From Sporosarcina ureilytica (lineage in GTDB: Bacteria; Bacillota; Bacilli; Bacillales_A; Planococcaceae): 64,000 bases of DNA. A model generated the notes under the pieces. It was not told where the DNA came from, did not search any database, and worked only from the letters and a program-made list of their open reading frames with translations. The DNA is taken from the NCBI RefSeq assembly GCF_001753205.1, contig NZ_CP017560.1:2356001-2420000 (forward strand), written 5' to 3'. Position numbers and translations under genes: made by a program. Below are positions 40,191-48,794 of this stretch, piece after piece (the first letter of the stretch is position 1; each line of letters starts with the position of its first letter).

Positions 40191-41789
40191 TTAAGCTATC
40201 TGATTTTCAAGTCTTTTCCTTAAAGCTTTAGTTTCTCTATACTCCTCGGCAACTGCAGTCATTGTAAATTCAATCGTTTTATCATGGTTTTCCTCTACTA
40301 CTTTTTGTATTTCTTCTAATGTAACAGCAAAGTATTCCTTCCGAGTATTAATTAAGTTTAAGCGCTTTTCATCAAATGTATTATGCAATATGCTTTCTAA
40401 CGTTGGAGCATTTTCACTAAAAATCATTGCATGGACATCAAACTTAAATGGCACCGATGCGTCTCCTAACTCCCGAACCCGATCCATTGGCTCTAACCTG
40501 CGTGTCATGCCGATTTTATAAATATCTTCTCCAAATGAACCGATATTGGAAATTACATAAACATAGCCGGCCCTAGTATTTTTCTCTCTATTTAATACAT
40601 CTTCTTTTTGTCTTTGTACTTCGCTCAATTTATCTTTAAGTTCAATTATTTTTAATTCCAGCTCGTTCATTTTAGTTTCATTTGCATCTTCTTTCTGTAA
40701 TTCCAATTTTTCCAAAGCTTGAATAAAATGTTTCTCCTCTTTCTCAACTTTAGCTTTAAGTTTTTCAATTTCTCTTCTAGCTTTTTCCTCCTCTCTCATT
40801 TGCTCTCTAATTTGTCGTTGTTCTTCTTTTTCTTTTTCTACTTTTTTTGCATATTCGTAAGCCAAATAAAGCTCCTCTAATTTTAAGTTTAAATATTTGG
40901 AGGATATCGTTATTTTGTTTTGCAAATTCATTTTGTTCAAAGCTTCATATGCTTTAATTATTCGTTTGTCGATTGCTTCAATATTGTTAAATTTAACCTT
41001 TGAGATTGCTACATCACACTCATTGTTAAAAGAGCGTAAAGTCATTCTGATGTTATTATTGGTCATTTTTCTTCCTTCAGCTTTATTACCATTCACAGTC
41101 CAACCGTCGTAGAAGTTTGTTGCAGTCTTATCTTTTACCATTTGCTTTTGTTTGCTTCTAATCTCATCAAGCCTAACTTTATAGGAAGCAGAGTTTTCTA
41201 AATCATATTTGGGATCATAGAACCCAAAAGATTGCATTAGTACCTCTTCTTCCAAATAAACAATTTCAGCTTTTAACTTTTCAATATCGGAAGTAAGTGA
41301 CTGAACACTTTTTTCTAACTTCTCTTTTTTCTTAACCTGTGATTTAATCAAATTGTTATATTCTTGTTCTGCCTTCTCCTTTTGCATCTGAAAATCCTTT
41401 TCCAATTTTACAAGCTCAGCTTTTCTTTCTTCAATTAACTTTTCGTTCTTTTGAATTTCTTGAGCACTTTCTAACTTATATTTCTCTTCTAATTCCGCTA
41501 GTTCAATTTTCTTCTCCTGGATAAATATGTTCAAATCGATTACTTCATCAAACCCTTTGTCTTTTAAATCTCCCAGAGAGTTAGCAAGCTCTTTATTCCG
41601 ATTGATATACTCCTCCATCAATGATGCCTGTCTAAACATGCTTTCTTCGTATTCCTTTAAGCGCTTTGCTTGTAAAACAGCAAATAAAATAGCTAGAACT
41701 AGTGGGACAATAAAAATAAATAAGCATGCATTTAAAACAATAAACCAAGTCTGTAAATACCATGGTAATTCTAACTTTGGATTCAGCAC
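40191..41789 (-). CDS. Membrane-anchored coiled-coil DUF4041 / GIY-YIG (T5orf172) protein
   Basis: A 532-aa protein. One membrane helix lies at residues 12-40, followed by a long coiled coil (about 45-185), the DUF4041 core (LMQSFGFYDPKYDLENSASY to about 330), a second charged coiled coil and a C-terminal MUG113/T5orf172 GIY-YIG nuclease domain (about 407-500: AGYVYVISNIGSFGEDIYKI, GMTRRLEPMDRVREL, ESILHNTFDEKRLN). The nuclease tyrosines, Arg and the HNTF segment are kept. Such proteins are common in phages and mobile regions; a defence or phage role is suspected but unproven. GTG start follows AAGGAG. No mobile genes adjoin it. Confidence 0.85.
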   Translation of the reverse strand: MLNPKLELPWYLQTWFIVLNACLFIFIVPLVLAILFAVLQAKRLKEYEESMFRQASLMEEYINRNKELANSLGDLKDKGFDEVIDLNIFIQEKKIELAELEEKYKLESAQEIQKNEKLIEERKAELVKLEKDFQMQKEKAEQEYNNLIKSQVKKKEKLEKSVQSLTSDIEKLKAEIVYLEEEVLMQSFGFYDPKYDLENSASYKVRLDEIRSKQKQMVKDKTATNFYDGWTVNGNKAEGRKMTNNNIRMTLRSFNNECDVAISKVKFNNIEAIDKRIIKAYEALNKMNLQNKITISSKYLNLKLEELYLAYEYAKKVEKEKEEQRQIREQMREEEKARREIEKLKAKVEKEEKHFIQALEKLELQKEDANETKMNELELKIIELKDKLSEVQRQKEDVLNREKNTRAGYVYVISNIGSFGEDIYKIGMTRRLEPMDRVRELGDASVPFKFDVHAMIFSENAPTLESILHNTFDEKRLNLINTRKEYFAVTLEEIQKVVEENHDKTIEFTMTAVAEEYRETKALRKRLENQIA

Positions 41790-41970
41790 TTTTTCACTCC
41801 TTAATACTATTTATGAAAACACATTGAATATTATCCTTTAATATTTTTCCGTAACTCAATAATATTGAAAGAAATAGCACCATTCTTCAATACCCTTTAT
41901 TGTACTTATTCGAATTGCATGATAATCTAATATAATACAAAAAATACAACACTTCGAAAAAAGGGGGGAA

Positions 41971-42009
41971 GTACGAGGTTTTTAGGTAGAACCAAAAGAT
42001 GCCTCGTAC
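41971..42009 (+). promoter_or_regulatory. Leader hairpin at the nhaC-type start
   Basis: GTACGAGG (41971-41978) pairs with CCTCGTAC (42002-42009), enclosing the first ATG (41999) and its AGGTAG. It may gate translation or mean that the ATG at 42017 is used. Confidence 0.4.
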
Positions 42010-43432
42010 GGGTGCAATGAAAAGAGAATTGTCATTTATATTAGCAGTCATTCCAATTATTTCTTTAATTATTGCCGCTGCATTATCCATATTTTATTGG
42101 AAAGCAGGCATGCATATTCCGCTAATTATCGGCGTGATTGCTGCATCGGTTGTATCTATCGTTTGCGGATGGACTTGGGAGGAAGTTCAAAATATGTTGG
42201 TGAATGGGGTCGCTCGGGCACTTCCCGCGATTTTCATTTTACTTGTTATCGGGATCATCGTCGGAACTTGGATTGGCAGCGGAGTAATTCCAACAATGAT
42301 TTACTATGGTCTTAATATTATATCCCCTGCGATGTTCGTACCGATTGTTGCACTCGTTACAGGAATTGTCTCTATTACACTAGGTAGCTCGTTTACTTCA
42401 ATTGCAACGATTGGAATTGCATTTATGGTCATTGGCGAGGGCCTTGGATTTCCCCCGGGACTAGTTGCAGGGGCTATTATTTCAGGCGCTTATTTTGGGG
42501 ATAAACTTTCGCCATTATCCGATACGACAAATATTGCACCTGCAATGGCGGAGACGGATCTATTTAGTCATATCAAACATATGCTTTGGGACACACTGCC
42601 CGCCTTCCTTCTATCAATTTTCTTATATTGGATTGTTGGGGCTCGTTTTTTAACTAGCTATATAATCGATGCAGACAGCATTCATCTAATCAAACAAGGC
42701 TTGCATGACGTATTTACCATTCATCCGCTCCTTTTACTAATGCCGTTATTAACAATTATTCTTATGCTTCTTAAAACACCAGCAATTCCTGCATTAATGG
42801 GAGTAGGTCTGTTAGGTGCTGTCCTTGCAGTTTTGGTGCAAGGCACATCCGTTTCTTCAGTCGTTCAAATGATGCAAAGCGGTTTTTCTATTGAATCTGG
42901 AATTGAAGCAGTTGATTCCTTGTTGAATCATGGCGGACTTACTTCTATGCTTGGAACAATCGGTCTACTAGTCATCGCGACTGCTCTCGGGGGTATTTTG
43001 GAAGAAACAGGTTCATTCGAAGTACTTACAAGAAAGATGATGGCAAAAGTACAAACAACTGGATCGCTCATTAGTTCTACTATTTTCTCGACATTTGTAA
43101 TTGCATTTGCAAGCGGCGCACAGTTTTTGGCAATTATTTTACCCGCTAGAACCTTTGTTAATAAATACAAATCAATGAATATCGATACGAAAAATCTTTC
43201 TCGCTGCGTTGAAGCAGCTGGGACAGTTGGGATTAACCTCGTACCATGGAGTGTACCGGTCGTTTTCGCGGCAGGGATCCTCGGTGTCGGTTTTAACGAA
43301 TTTATTCCATATACATTTTTTGCATTCCTAGTCCCACTCATCAATATTCTATTTGGTTACACAGGGTGGACAATTACAAAGAAAAAGTATCAACCTAGTA
43401 CTGCGATGCAGAAAGGAGTCATTTCTCAGTGA
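41999..43432 (+). CDS. NhaC-family Na+/H+ antiporter-type transporter
   Basis: A 477-aa transporter with about 12 helices. NhaC signatures: FILLVIGIIVGTWIGSGVIP, ITLGSSFTSIATIGIAFMVI, GAIISGAYFGDKLSPLSDTT (conserved in the family) and AGTVGINLVPWSVPVVFAAG. Members exchange Na+ with H+, or malate/lactate, or other ion pairs. The start is ambiguous between 41999 and 42017 (MKRELSF). The next gene overlaps its stop by four bases, so the transporter is linked to a metallo-hydrolase, which is unusual for a plain Na+/H+ antiporter. Confidence 0.88.
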   Translation: MPRTGAMKRELSFILAVIPIISLIIAAALSIFYWKAGMHIPLIIGVIAASVVSIVCGWTWEEVQNMLVNGVARALPAIFILLVIGIIVGTWIGSGVIPTMIYYGLNIISPAMFVPIVALVTGIVSITLGSSFTSIATIGIAFMVIGEGLGFPPGLVAGAIISGAYFGDKLSPLSDTTNIAPAMAETDLFSHIKHMLWDTLPAFLLSIFLYWIVGARFLTSYIIDADSIHLIKQGLHDVFTIHPLLLLMPLLTIILMLLKTPAIPALMGVGLLGAVLAVLVQGTSVSSVVQMMQSGFSIESGIEAVDSLLNHGGLTSMLGTIGLLVIATALGGILEETGSFEVLTRKMMAKVQTTGSLISSTIFSTFVIAFASGAQFLAIILPARTFVNKYKSMNIDTKNLSRCVEAAGTVGINLVPWSVPVVFAAGILGVGFNEFIPYTFFAFLVPLINILFGYTGWTITKKKYQPSTAMQKGVISQ

Positions 43433-44295
43433 GCAAGGTGATTTTAACTGTTTTAGGAACTGCGCAAGATGCGGGACTCCCTCATCCAAATTGCTTCTGT
43501 AAAAATTGTTCAGAAGCGATGGAAAATCCACAGTATCGGAGACATGCAGCCTCACTTGCCATTGTGTTACCAGAAGAGAATGCTTGGCATTTAATCGATG
43601 CGACACCAGATTTGAAAGAACAAATGGCAAACGTACAAATTCAATACAATTTGCAAGGTCAGCTGATGGAGAGCATTTTCCTTACGCACGCACATTTAGG
43701 ACATTATCCGGGGCTTTTATTTTTAGGCCGTGAAGCAATCGGTGCAAAAGGTGTGCCTGTATTCGCCGGTAGTAAAATGAAAAAACTTTTGGAAGAACAT
43801 GCGCCATGGAGCTTGTTGACAACACTTGAAAATATTAAGTTGGAACAAATTGAAGATGGGCAAGATGTGCCGATTTCGCCAAATGTTTCTATCACGCCCG
43901 TTGAAGTACCACACCGGAATGAATTCACAGAAACTTTTGGCTTTTGGATTAAAGGACCGAATAAAAAAGTTCTGTACATTCCCGATATCGACCAGTGGCA
44001 TGAGTGGAATCAAGATATCTATGACGCATGTAAAGAAGCAGATATTTGCTTACTCGACAGCACATTTCATTCCGTAGAAGACTTAGAAAAAATCGGTCGT
44101 AGTTACGGTGAAATTCCACATCCACTCATGACAGAAACGATGGATCGATTACAAGATTTGGTTTTACAAACTGAAATCTATTTCACCCATTTCAACCACT
44201 CAAATCCGGCGCTCGATTCGGATCGACAAGTACGGAATCAAATAGAAGAAGCTGGATTTCATATTGCTGACGAGATGATGGAATTTATTTTATAA
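43429..44295 (+). CDS. PqqB-like MBL-fold metallo-hydrolase
   Basis: A 288-aa metallo-beta-lactamase fold protein similar to PqqB. It has a Cys-rich motif GLPHPNCFCKNCSEAM (about residues 16-31) like the PqqB zinc site, the metal motif LTHAHLGHYPGLLFLGRE (about 84-101), VEVPHRNEF, YIPDIDQW and FTHFNHSNP (late His ligands). No other pqq genes are present, so it is probably not in PQQ synthesis. GTG start overlaps the transporter stop (GTGA) after AAAGGAG, giving translational coupling. It may act on a solute moved by that transporter. Confidence 0.85.
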   Translation: MSKVILTVLGTAQDAGLPHPNCFCKNCSEAMENPQYRRHAASLAIVLPEENAWHLIDATPDLKEQMANVQIQYNLQGQLMESIFLTHAHLGHYPGLLFLGREAIGAKGVPVFAGSKMKKLLEEHAPWSLLTTLENIKLEQIEDGQDVPISPNVSITPVEVPHRNEFTETFGFWIKGPNKKVLYIPDIDQWHEWNQDIYDACKEADICLLDSTFHSVEDLEKIGRSYGEIPHPLMTETMDRLQDLVLQTEIYFTHFNHSNPALDSDRQVRNQIEEAGFHIADEMMEFIL

Positions 44296-44349
44296 CAAAA
44301 TTCTAAAATAGGATACAAATGCGAGTAAAATCAAGAGGAGAGAAAAATT

Positions 44350-44724
44350 ATGGGGATAACCGGATTAGGTGGCGTGTTTTTCAAGTGCAATGACCCGGAA
44401 AAACTACGGGAATGGTATGCTGAAAAGCTTGGATTGGCTACGGAACAATATGGACGAACCTTTTCATGGAATGACCCGAAAGGTAGTTCAGTTTGGGCGC
44501 CATTCCCGAAAAACACAACATATTTCAGCCCTTCAGATAAAGAGTTTATGATTAACTTCCGAGTAAATGATCTCCCCTCTTTCCTTGAAGAAATTCGAGC
44601 GAAGGACGTTGAAATCATCGGGGAATTGACAGAGGTAAGCTATGGGAAGTTTGCACATATTCTTGATCTTGAAGGAAATAAAATTGAATTGTGGGAGCCA
44701 GTTGACCCACCGATAACAGATTAA
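44350..44724 (+). CDS. VOC/glyoxalase-family protein
   Basis: A 124-aa vicinal-oxygen-chelate domain with two beta-alpha-beta-beta-beta halves: GITGLGGVFFKCNDPEKLRE, WYAEKLGL, then MINFRVNDLPSFLEEI and HILDLEGNKIELWEP with the C-terminal metal-ligand Glu. Possible roles include glyoxalase, dioxygenase or resistance to small toxicants; undetermined. ATG follows GAGGAGAG. Probably cotranscribed with the two upstream genes (54-bp gap). Confidence 0.85.
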   Translation: MGITGLGGVFFKCNDPEKLREWYAEKLGLATEQYGRTFSWNDPKGSSVWAPFPKNTTYFSPSDKEFMINFRVNDLPSFLEEIRAKDVEIIGELTEVSYGKFAHILDLEGNKIELWEPVDPPITD

Positions 44725-44748
44725 GCAAATGATTCTAAAATCATTTGC
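44725..44748 (+). terminator. Hairpin after the VOC gene
   Basis: GCAAATGATT / AATCATTTGC with a 4-nt loop starts one base after the stop codon; the following T run is short. Confidence 0.45.
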
Positions 44749-44801
44749 TCCCATGGATAAACACCTAATAGACGTTCTATCATGCTTCAATGCTTTATTA
44801 A

Positions 44802-44862
44802 TAAAAAAGCCTGTGCGACAAACAGATGACCACATCCATTTCCTATCGCACAGGCTTTTATG
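44802..44862. terminator. Bidirectional terminator
   Basis: Stem AAAAGCCTGTGCGA / TCGCACAGGCTTTT around a 27-nt loop, between convergent genes. Confidence 0.8.
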
Positions 44863-44865
44863 ATT

Positions 44866-46914
44866 TTAAATAAAGTCTCTCGGTACTTCAGTTTTCCACG
44901 TTTTCGTAAATACTTCTTTATCGCCTTCGTAGGCCGTAAGATGATTCATCAAGTAAAATGTATCTTCATCTGCTGTCATCGTACTTGTCGTTTCTAGGCT
45001 TGTTTGCCACTTTCCACGACCAACTGTTAATGTCCAGTCACATTGTACTTTTGCAGATAACGGATCTCCTGATTTAATCGTATAAATATTACGGTTGGTA
45101 CTGCCATATTCTATGCCATTTTGAACAAGTCGACGTGCACCTTCGTCTGAAAAATCGTCTAATACCCATTCATCGGTAATTGTGTTATGTCGAACTTCGC
45201 GTGTTCGATTCGCCTCACGTAATATTTCTCGTTCCATTACTTCCGCAGTTTCAGGATGTTCAAATGGTTTTAATTCATTATCCACAGGTTTTGCAGATCG
45301 AATTGGTAAGCGAAGTCTTGTATTTTCATTCGTCAATACAGTTAATGTTACTGGTTTTGGCGAAGGCCATGCGTGCGGCCAATATGTTGGTGAAATTGCC
45401 AGTTGCCAGCGGTGATCTTTCGGTAACGTATGACCCACTGCATTTAAACGAAGTGTTACTGTATATTTTTCACCTGGTACAAGATGCTCCGGATGTTCAT
45501 GGCTATTTCGATGCGTTAAATTGAGCATGCCCCATGTTACCCGCGTAGATGAACCATCTGGCGCAACATCGCAAAGTCGCGCTGTTAATAAAGCATTCAT
45601 CTGGTCGGATGTTAATTCCACGTCAAATTCCGGGAACCCTAAAATTTCCATCGGTTCTTCAAGTGGTTCGGATGTGAAAACAGTGGAAAGACCATTTTCA
45701 ATACGCTGATCGGATGATAAATCTCCTGGTTGTCCAAACGGGCAAAACACACCTGCGTATAAGCCGTGTTCTTGTACACTTGATACGATGACTTCTTTTT
45801 CAGAAGTAACAGCATCACTTAACTGCTCTCCACTTAAATAATACATTTTTTCTTCGGCATTTTTCGGCGGCCATTCGTTTTCTGCAACCCAATGTCCTGG
45901 ACGCATTGCATAATCTGTTTCAGGCGGAACGCTATCTTGAACCCAAGCACGTAACATTGGCTCATCCATAATGCCTGTTTCTTCGCCTTTTAACCACTGA
46001 TCCCACCAACGTAAACACTCTTGCAAAAATCCGATTTGTGGACCAGGTACAGCCACTTCAGGATATTCGTGTGCCCAAGGGCCGATTAAACCTTTCTTCG
46101 GTCCTTTTAATCCTTCTAAAAGTCTTGGAATTGCGTTCGTATACCCGTCAGCCCAACCGCCAACTGCATAGACGGGAATATCGATATCCGCATAGTTTTC
46201 ACACACAGACCCATGTTTCCAGTATTCGTCTCGTCTTTGATGACGCATCCACTCTTCAACAAATGGTGGTGTTTTCTCCAAACGTTCCAACCAATTCGAA
46301 CGCCAGGACTCACCCACTACTTCTGGATCAGCAGGACGAGCATTATACGCAAGCATTGTTGATGCCCACCATAACATATCAGAAGCAAGCATCGCCCCAC
46401 CTTTGTAATGAACATCATCAGCATAACGGTCATCTGTCGAACAAAGTGTAATGATCGCTTTTAAATCCGGATGACGTCTAGCCGCAATTTGAAGGCCATT
46501 AAAACCGCCCCATGACTTTCCAATCATACCGATGCCGCCTGTAAACCAAGGTTGTTTCGATATCCAAGTGAGCACTTCTAGTCCATCATCTTGTTCTTGC
46601 TTTAAATATTCATCATATAAAATCCCATCGGAATCACCACATCCACGCATATCTACACGGATACTTGCGTAGCCGTGCCCTGCAAAGTATGGATGTCGGA
46701 TAGAATCACGTAGCGCCGTGAAATCATTTTTCCGATACGGTAAATATTCCAAAATCGCTGGAACTGGATTTTCCTCCGCATCAACTGGCAGCCAAATTTT
46801 CGCTGCTAATTTTGTTCCATCTGACATCGGAATCCAAACATGTTCAATTTCTCGAATTTCTCTCGGAAATTTCGTTTTAATCGACCTGTTTGATTCTCTA
46901 ACGTTGAAAACCAT
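44866..46914 (-). CDS. CocE/NonD-family (peptidase S15-like) hydrolase
   Basis: A 682-aa serine hydrolase. The S15 alpha/beta-hydrolase part covers about residues 22-330: VWIPMSDGTKLAAKIWLP, YLPYRKND, RVDMRGCGDSDG, nucleophile GKSWGGFNGLQ (Ser about 134), VGGWADGYTN (Asp) and GPWAHEYPE (His). A jelly-roll C-terminal domain (PepX_C) follows from about 380. CocE cleaves the benzoyl ester of cocaine; natural substrates of relatives are ester or amide compounds. It lies directly downstream of a BCCT transporter and near a carnitine/choline acyltransferase, so a quaternary-amine ester is a plausible substrate (inference). Start follows GGAGGGA. Confidence 0.88.
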   Translation of the reverse strand: MVFNVRESNRSIKTKFPREIREIEHVWIPMSDGTKLAAKIWLPVDAEENPVPAILEYLPYRKNDFTALRDSIRHPYFAGHGYASIRVDMRGCGDSDGILYDEYLKQEQDDGLEVLTWISKQPWFTGGIGMIGKSWGGFNGLQIAARRHPDLKAIITLCSTDDRYADDVHYKGGAMLASDMLWWASTMLAYNARPADPEVVGESWRSNWLERLEKTPPFVEEWMRHQRRDEYWKHGSVCENYADIDIPVYAVGGWADGYTNAIPRLLEGLKGPKKGLIGPWAHEYPEVAVPGPQIGFLQECLRWWDQWLKGEETGIMDEPMLRAWVQDSVPPETDYAMRPGHWVAENEWPPKNAEEKMYYLSGEQLSDAVTSEKEVIVSSVQEHGLYAGVFCPFGQPGDLSSDQRIENGLSTVFTSEPLEEPMEILGFPEFDVELTSDQMNALLTARLCDVAPDGSSTRVTWGMLNLTHRNSHEHPEHLVPGEKYTVTLRLNAVGHTLPKDHRWQLAISPTYWPHAWPSPKPVTLTVLTNENTRLRLPIRSAKPVDNELKPFEHPETAEVMEREILREANRTREVRHNTITDEWVLDDFSDEGARRLVQNGIEYGSTNRNIYTIKSGDPLSAKVQCDWTLTVGRGKWQTSLETTSTMTADEDTFYLMNHLTAYEGDKEVFTKTWKTEVPRDFI

Positions 46915-46937
46915 GTAAATCCCTCCAAAAAATTATT

Positions 46938-47010
46938 GGTGCCAGTCACTCAAACAAACACGTTAATTGCAATTAACATGAAATTCATGAATGTTTCGGT
47001 GACTGTCACC
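46938..47010 (-). repeat. 73-nt stem-loop spanning the BCCT stop codon
   Basis: GGTGCCAGTCACTCAAACA (46938-46956) pairs, with a few mismatches, with TGTTTCGGTGACTGTCACC (46992-47010). The BCCT stop codon is inside the arm and an oligo-T run follows just before the CocE ribosome binding site. The GGTGACTGTCACC core resembles an intergenic repeat of Bacillaceae and may terminate or attenuate readthrough. Confidence 0.55.
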
Positions 47011-48511
47011 TTTCAGATGGAAAGTCTTGCTTCAACCATCTAAATAAAGAAACGATGAGCAACAAGTAAATAATAAAAATCGGTACAGACACAATCACTG
47101 CTGATGTTTGAATCACACGGAGTCCGCCAATTAACAACAATGAAATGGAAATAACCGCTAACATTGCTCCCCATATCATTCGATGCCATCTAGCTGGGTC
47201 ATCGCCTTCTTTTAACTCTTTCGTTGCAATTGCGGCTAATATATACGTCGCTGAGTCTAACGATGTTGACAAGAAAATAATACCGAGTACAACGAAGAAA
47301 GGTAACACAATAAAGCTAATCGGTAGTGATTTTAAAATTGCTACAACAGCAGCGGGTCCACCGTGTTCATTTAAAATATCTCCGACAGGGACAATTTTGT
47401 TCAACTCTAAGTTCATAGAATACCCGCCGAACACCGCAAAGTACAGCCAACCGCCAACAGAACCCCATAATAAAATATGTGTAATTAGCTCGCGAATCGT
47501 TCTCCCTTTAGAAATTCGTGCAACGAACAGTCCCATAAACGGAGCAGTTGCAGCAAACCAAGCCCAGTAAAACACTGTCCAACCTTGTGGAAATCCGCCT
47601 CCCTGAATCGGGTCTGTGTAGAAGCTCATAAATGCAAAGTTTTGTAGCATTAAACCGAAGCTGTTTGAAAAGTAAGAAAGCAAGAAGATTGTTGGACCTA
47701 CTAAGAAAACAAAAGCGGCAAGCGCCAATGCAAGATAAATATTAATATCTGCGAGTTTTGCAATTCCTTTTTGTAAACCTAAAAATGCACTCGCTGAATA
47801 AATGATTGTAATAATAATGATGATAACGACATTTAGTCCGAGTGATTCAGGGATATTAAAGATGTCGCCAATGACAGCGGACATCATTGGAACGCCTAAT
47901 CCTAAAGAAGTCCCAAGGCCCCCTACTAAGCTCCAAATGACTAAAACGTCGATTACCTTTGCAAGCCATCCATCTGCATATTTACCAAGTGCCCCGCTCA
48001 GCGCAACACTCATTTTTAATGATGGTCTTTTTCGTACATAATACGAGTAAGCAATGACAACAGTCGGAAATGCATACAATGCCCACGCTGATAGCCCCCA
48101 GTGGAATAATCCGTATGTTACCGCCCATTCAGCTGCTTCTACTGATTTCTCTTTTATGCCAAATGGTGGACCCATATAGTAGTAAATTGGCTCCATCATC
48201 GACCAAAACATAATACTCGTACCCATACCAGCTGTAAAGAGCATCGCTCCCCAGCTAAATGAAGAGAATTCTGGTGCCCCTTCTCCTAGCTTTATTTTTC
48301 CAAATCGGCTAAAGACTAACCACAATAAGATGATAAACAAGCCAAACGTTAAAAATTGGAATGCCCAATCCATTTTGTATGTAATCGATGTCATCAACTC
48401 ATCCAAATACGGCTCCGCCACATTACGGTTCATGACGAGTAATACCGTTGCGACCAATATCACGACAAGTGAAGCCCAAAATACAAACGGATCAATTCGT
48501 CCTTTTTTCAT
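47006..48511 (-). CDS. BCCT-family betaine/carnitine/choline transporter
   Basis: A 501-aa transporter with 12 helices. Family features: SWGAMLFTAGMGTSIMFWSM (the glycine-rich helix 3 region), EPIYYYMGPPFG, HWGLSAWALYAFPTVVIAY (the tryptophan-rich box), GFPQGWTVFYWAWFAATAPF and FVARISKGRTIREL. The GMGTSI sequence replaces the GMGIGL seen in Na+-coupled betaine carriers, and resembles CaiT-like GTSL-type, H+/Na+-independent exchangers. The ATG at 48511 follows GGGGGG. Divergent TetR gene and a palindrome upstream point to TetR control. Likely imports carnitine, choline or an ester. Confidence 0.9.
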   Translation of the reverse strand: MKKGRIDPFVFWASLVVILVATVLLVMNRNVAEPYLDELMTSITYKMDWAFQFLTFGLFIILLWLVFSRFGKIKLGEGAPEFSSFSWGAMLFTAGMGTSIMFWSMMEPIYYYMGPPFGIKEKSVEAAEWAVTYGLFHWGLSAWALYAFPTVVIAYSYYVRKRPSLKMSVALSGALGKYADGWLAKVIDVLVIWSLVGGLGTSLGLGVPMMSAVIGDIFNIPESLGLNVVIIIIITIIYSASAFLGLQKGIAKLADINIYLALALAAFVFLVGPTIFLLSYFSNSFGLMLQNFAFMSFYTDPIQGGGFPQGWTVFYWAWFAATAPFMGLFVARISKGRTIRELITHILLWGSVGGWLYFAVFGGYSMNLELNKIVPVGDILNEHGGPAAVVAILKSLPISFIVLPFFVVLGIIFLSTSLDSATYILAAIATKELKEGDDPARWHRMIWGAMLAVISISLLLIGGLRVIQTSAVIVSVPIFIIYLLLIVSLFRWLKQDFPSER

Positions 48512-48586
48512 TTTACCCCCCCTAATTCCACAAAAATGTTTGAATTCCAAACTTTCCCCAATATCGTTACATGTGATAAAGTCAAG

Positions 48587-48606
48587 AATGTAATCATGAT
48601 TACATT
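48587..48606. promoter_or_regulatory. 20-bp palindromic operator, probably for the TetR protein
   Basis: AATGTAATCATGATTACATT is a perfect 20-bp palindrome in the 283-bp gap between the divergent BCCT and TetR genes. Confidence 0.65.
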
Positions 48607-48794
48607 TTTGTATACGGTTACTTTACCATAGAATAAATATAGGAACAACCTTCAATTTTCTAAATTTATAATAAGAATGGAGGGTTATTTAATAAAAAAA
48701 AGCCTACCATACCTACGCCCACTTGGAATTTGTTAAAATGATAAAGAGAATAATTACGATTCAAACAAGCCATTGGATATAAGGAGGAATAAAA

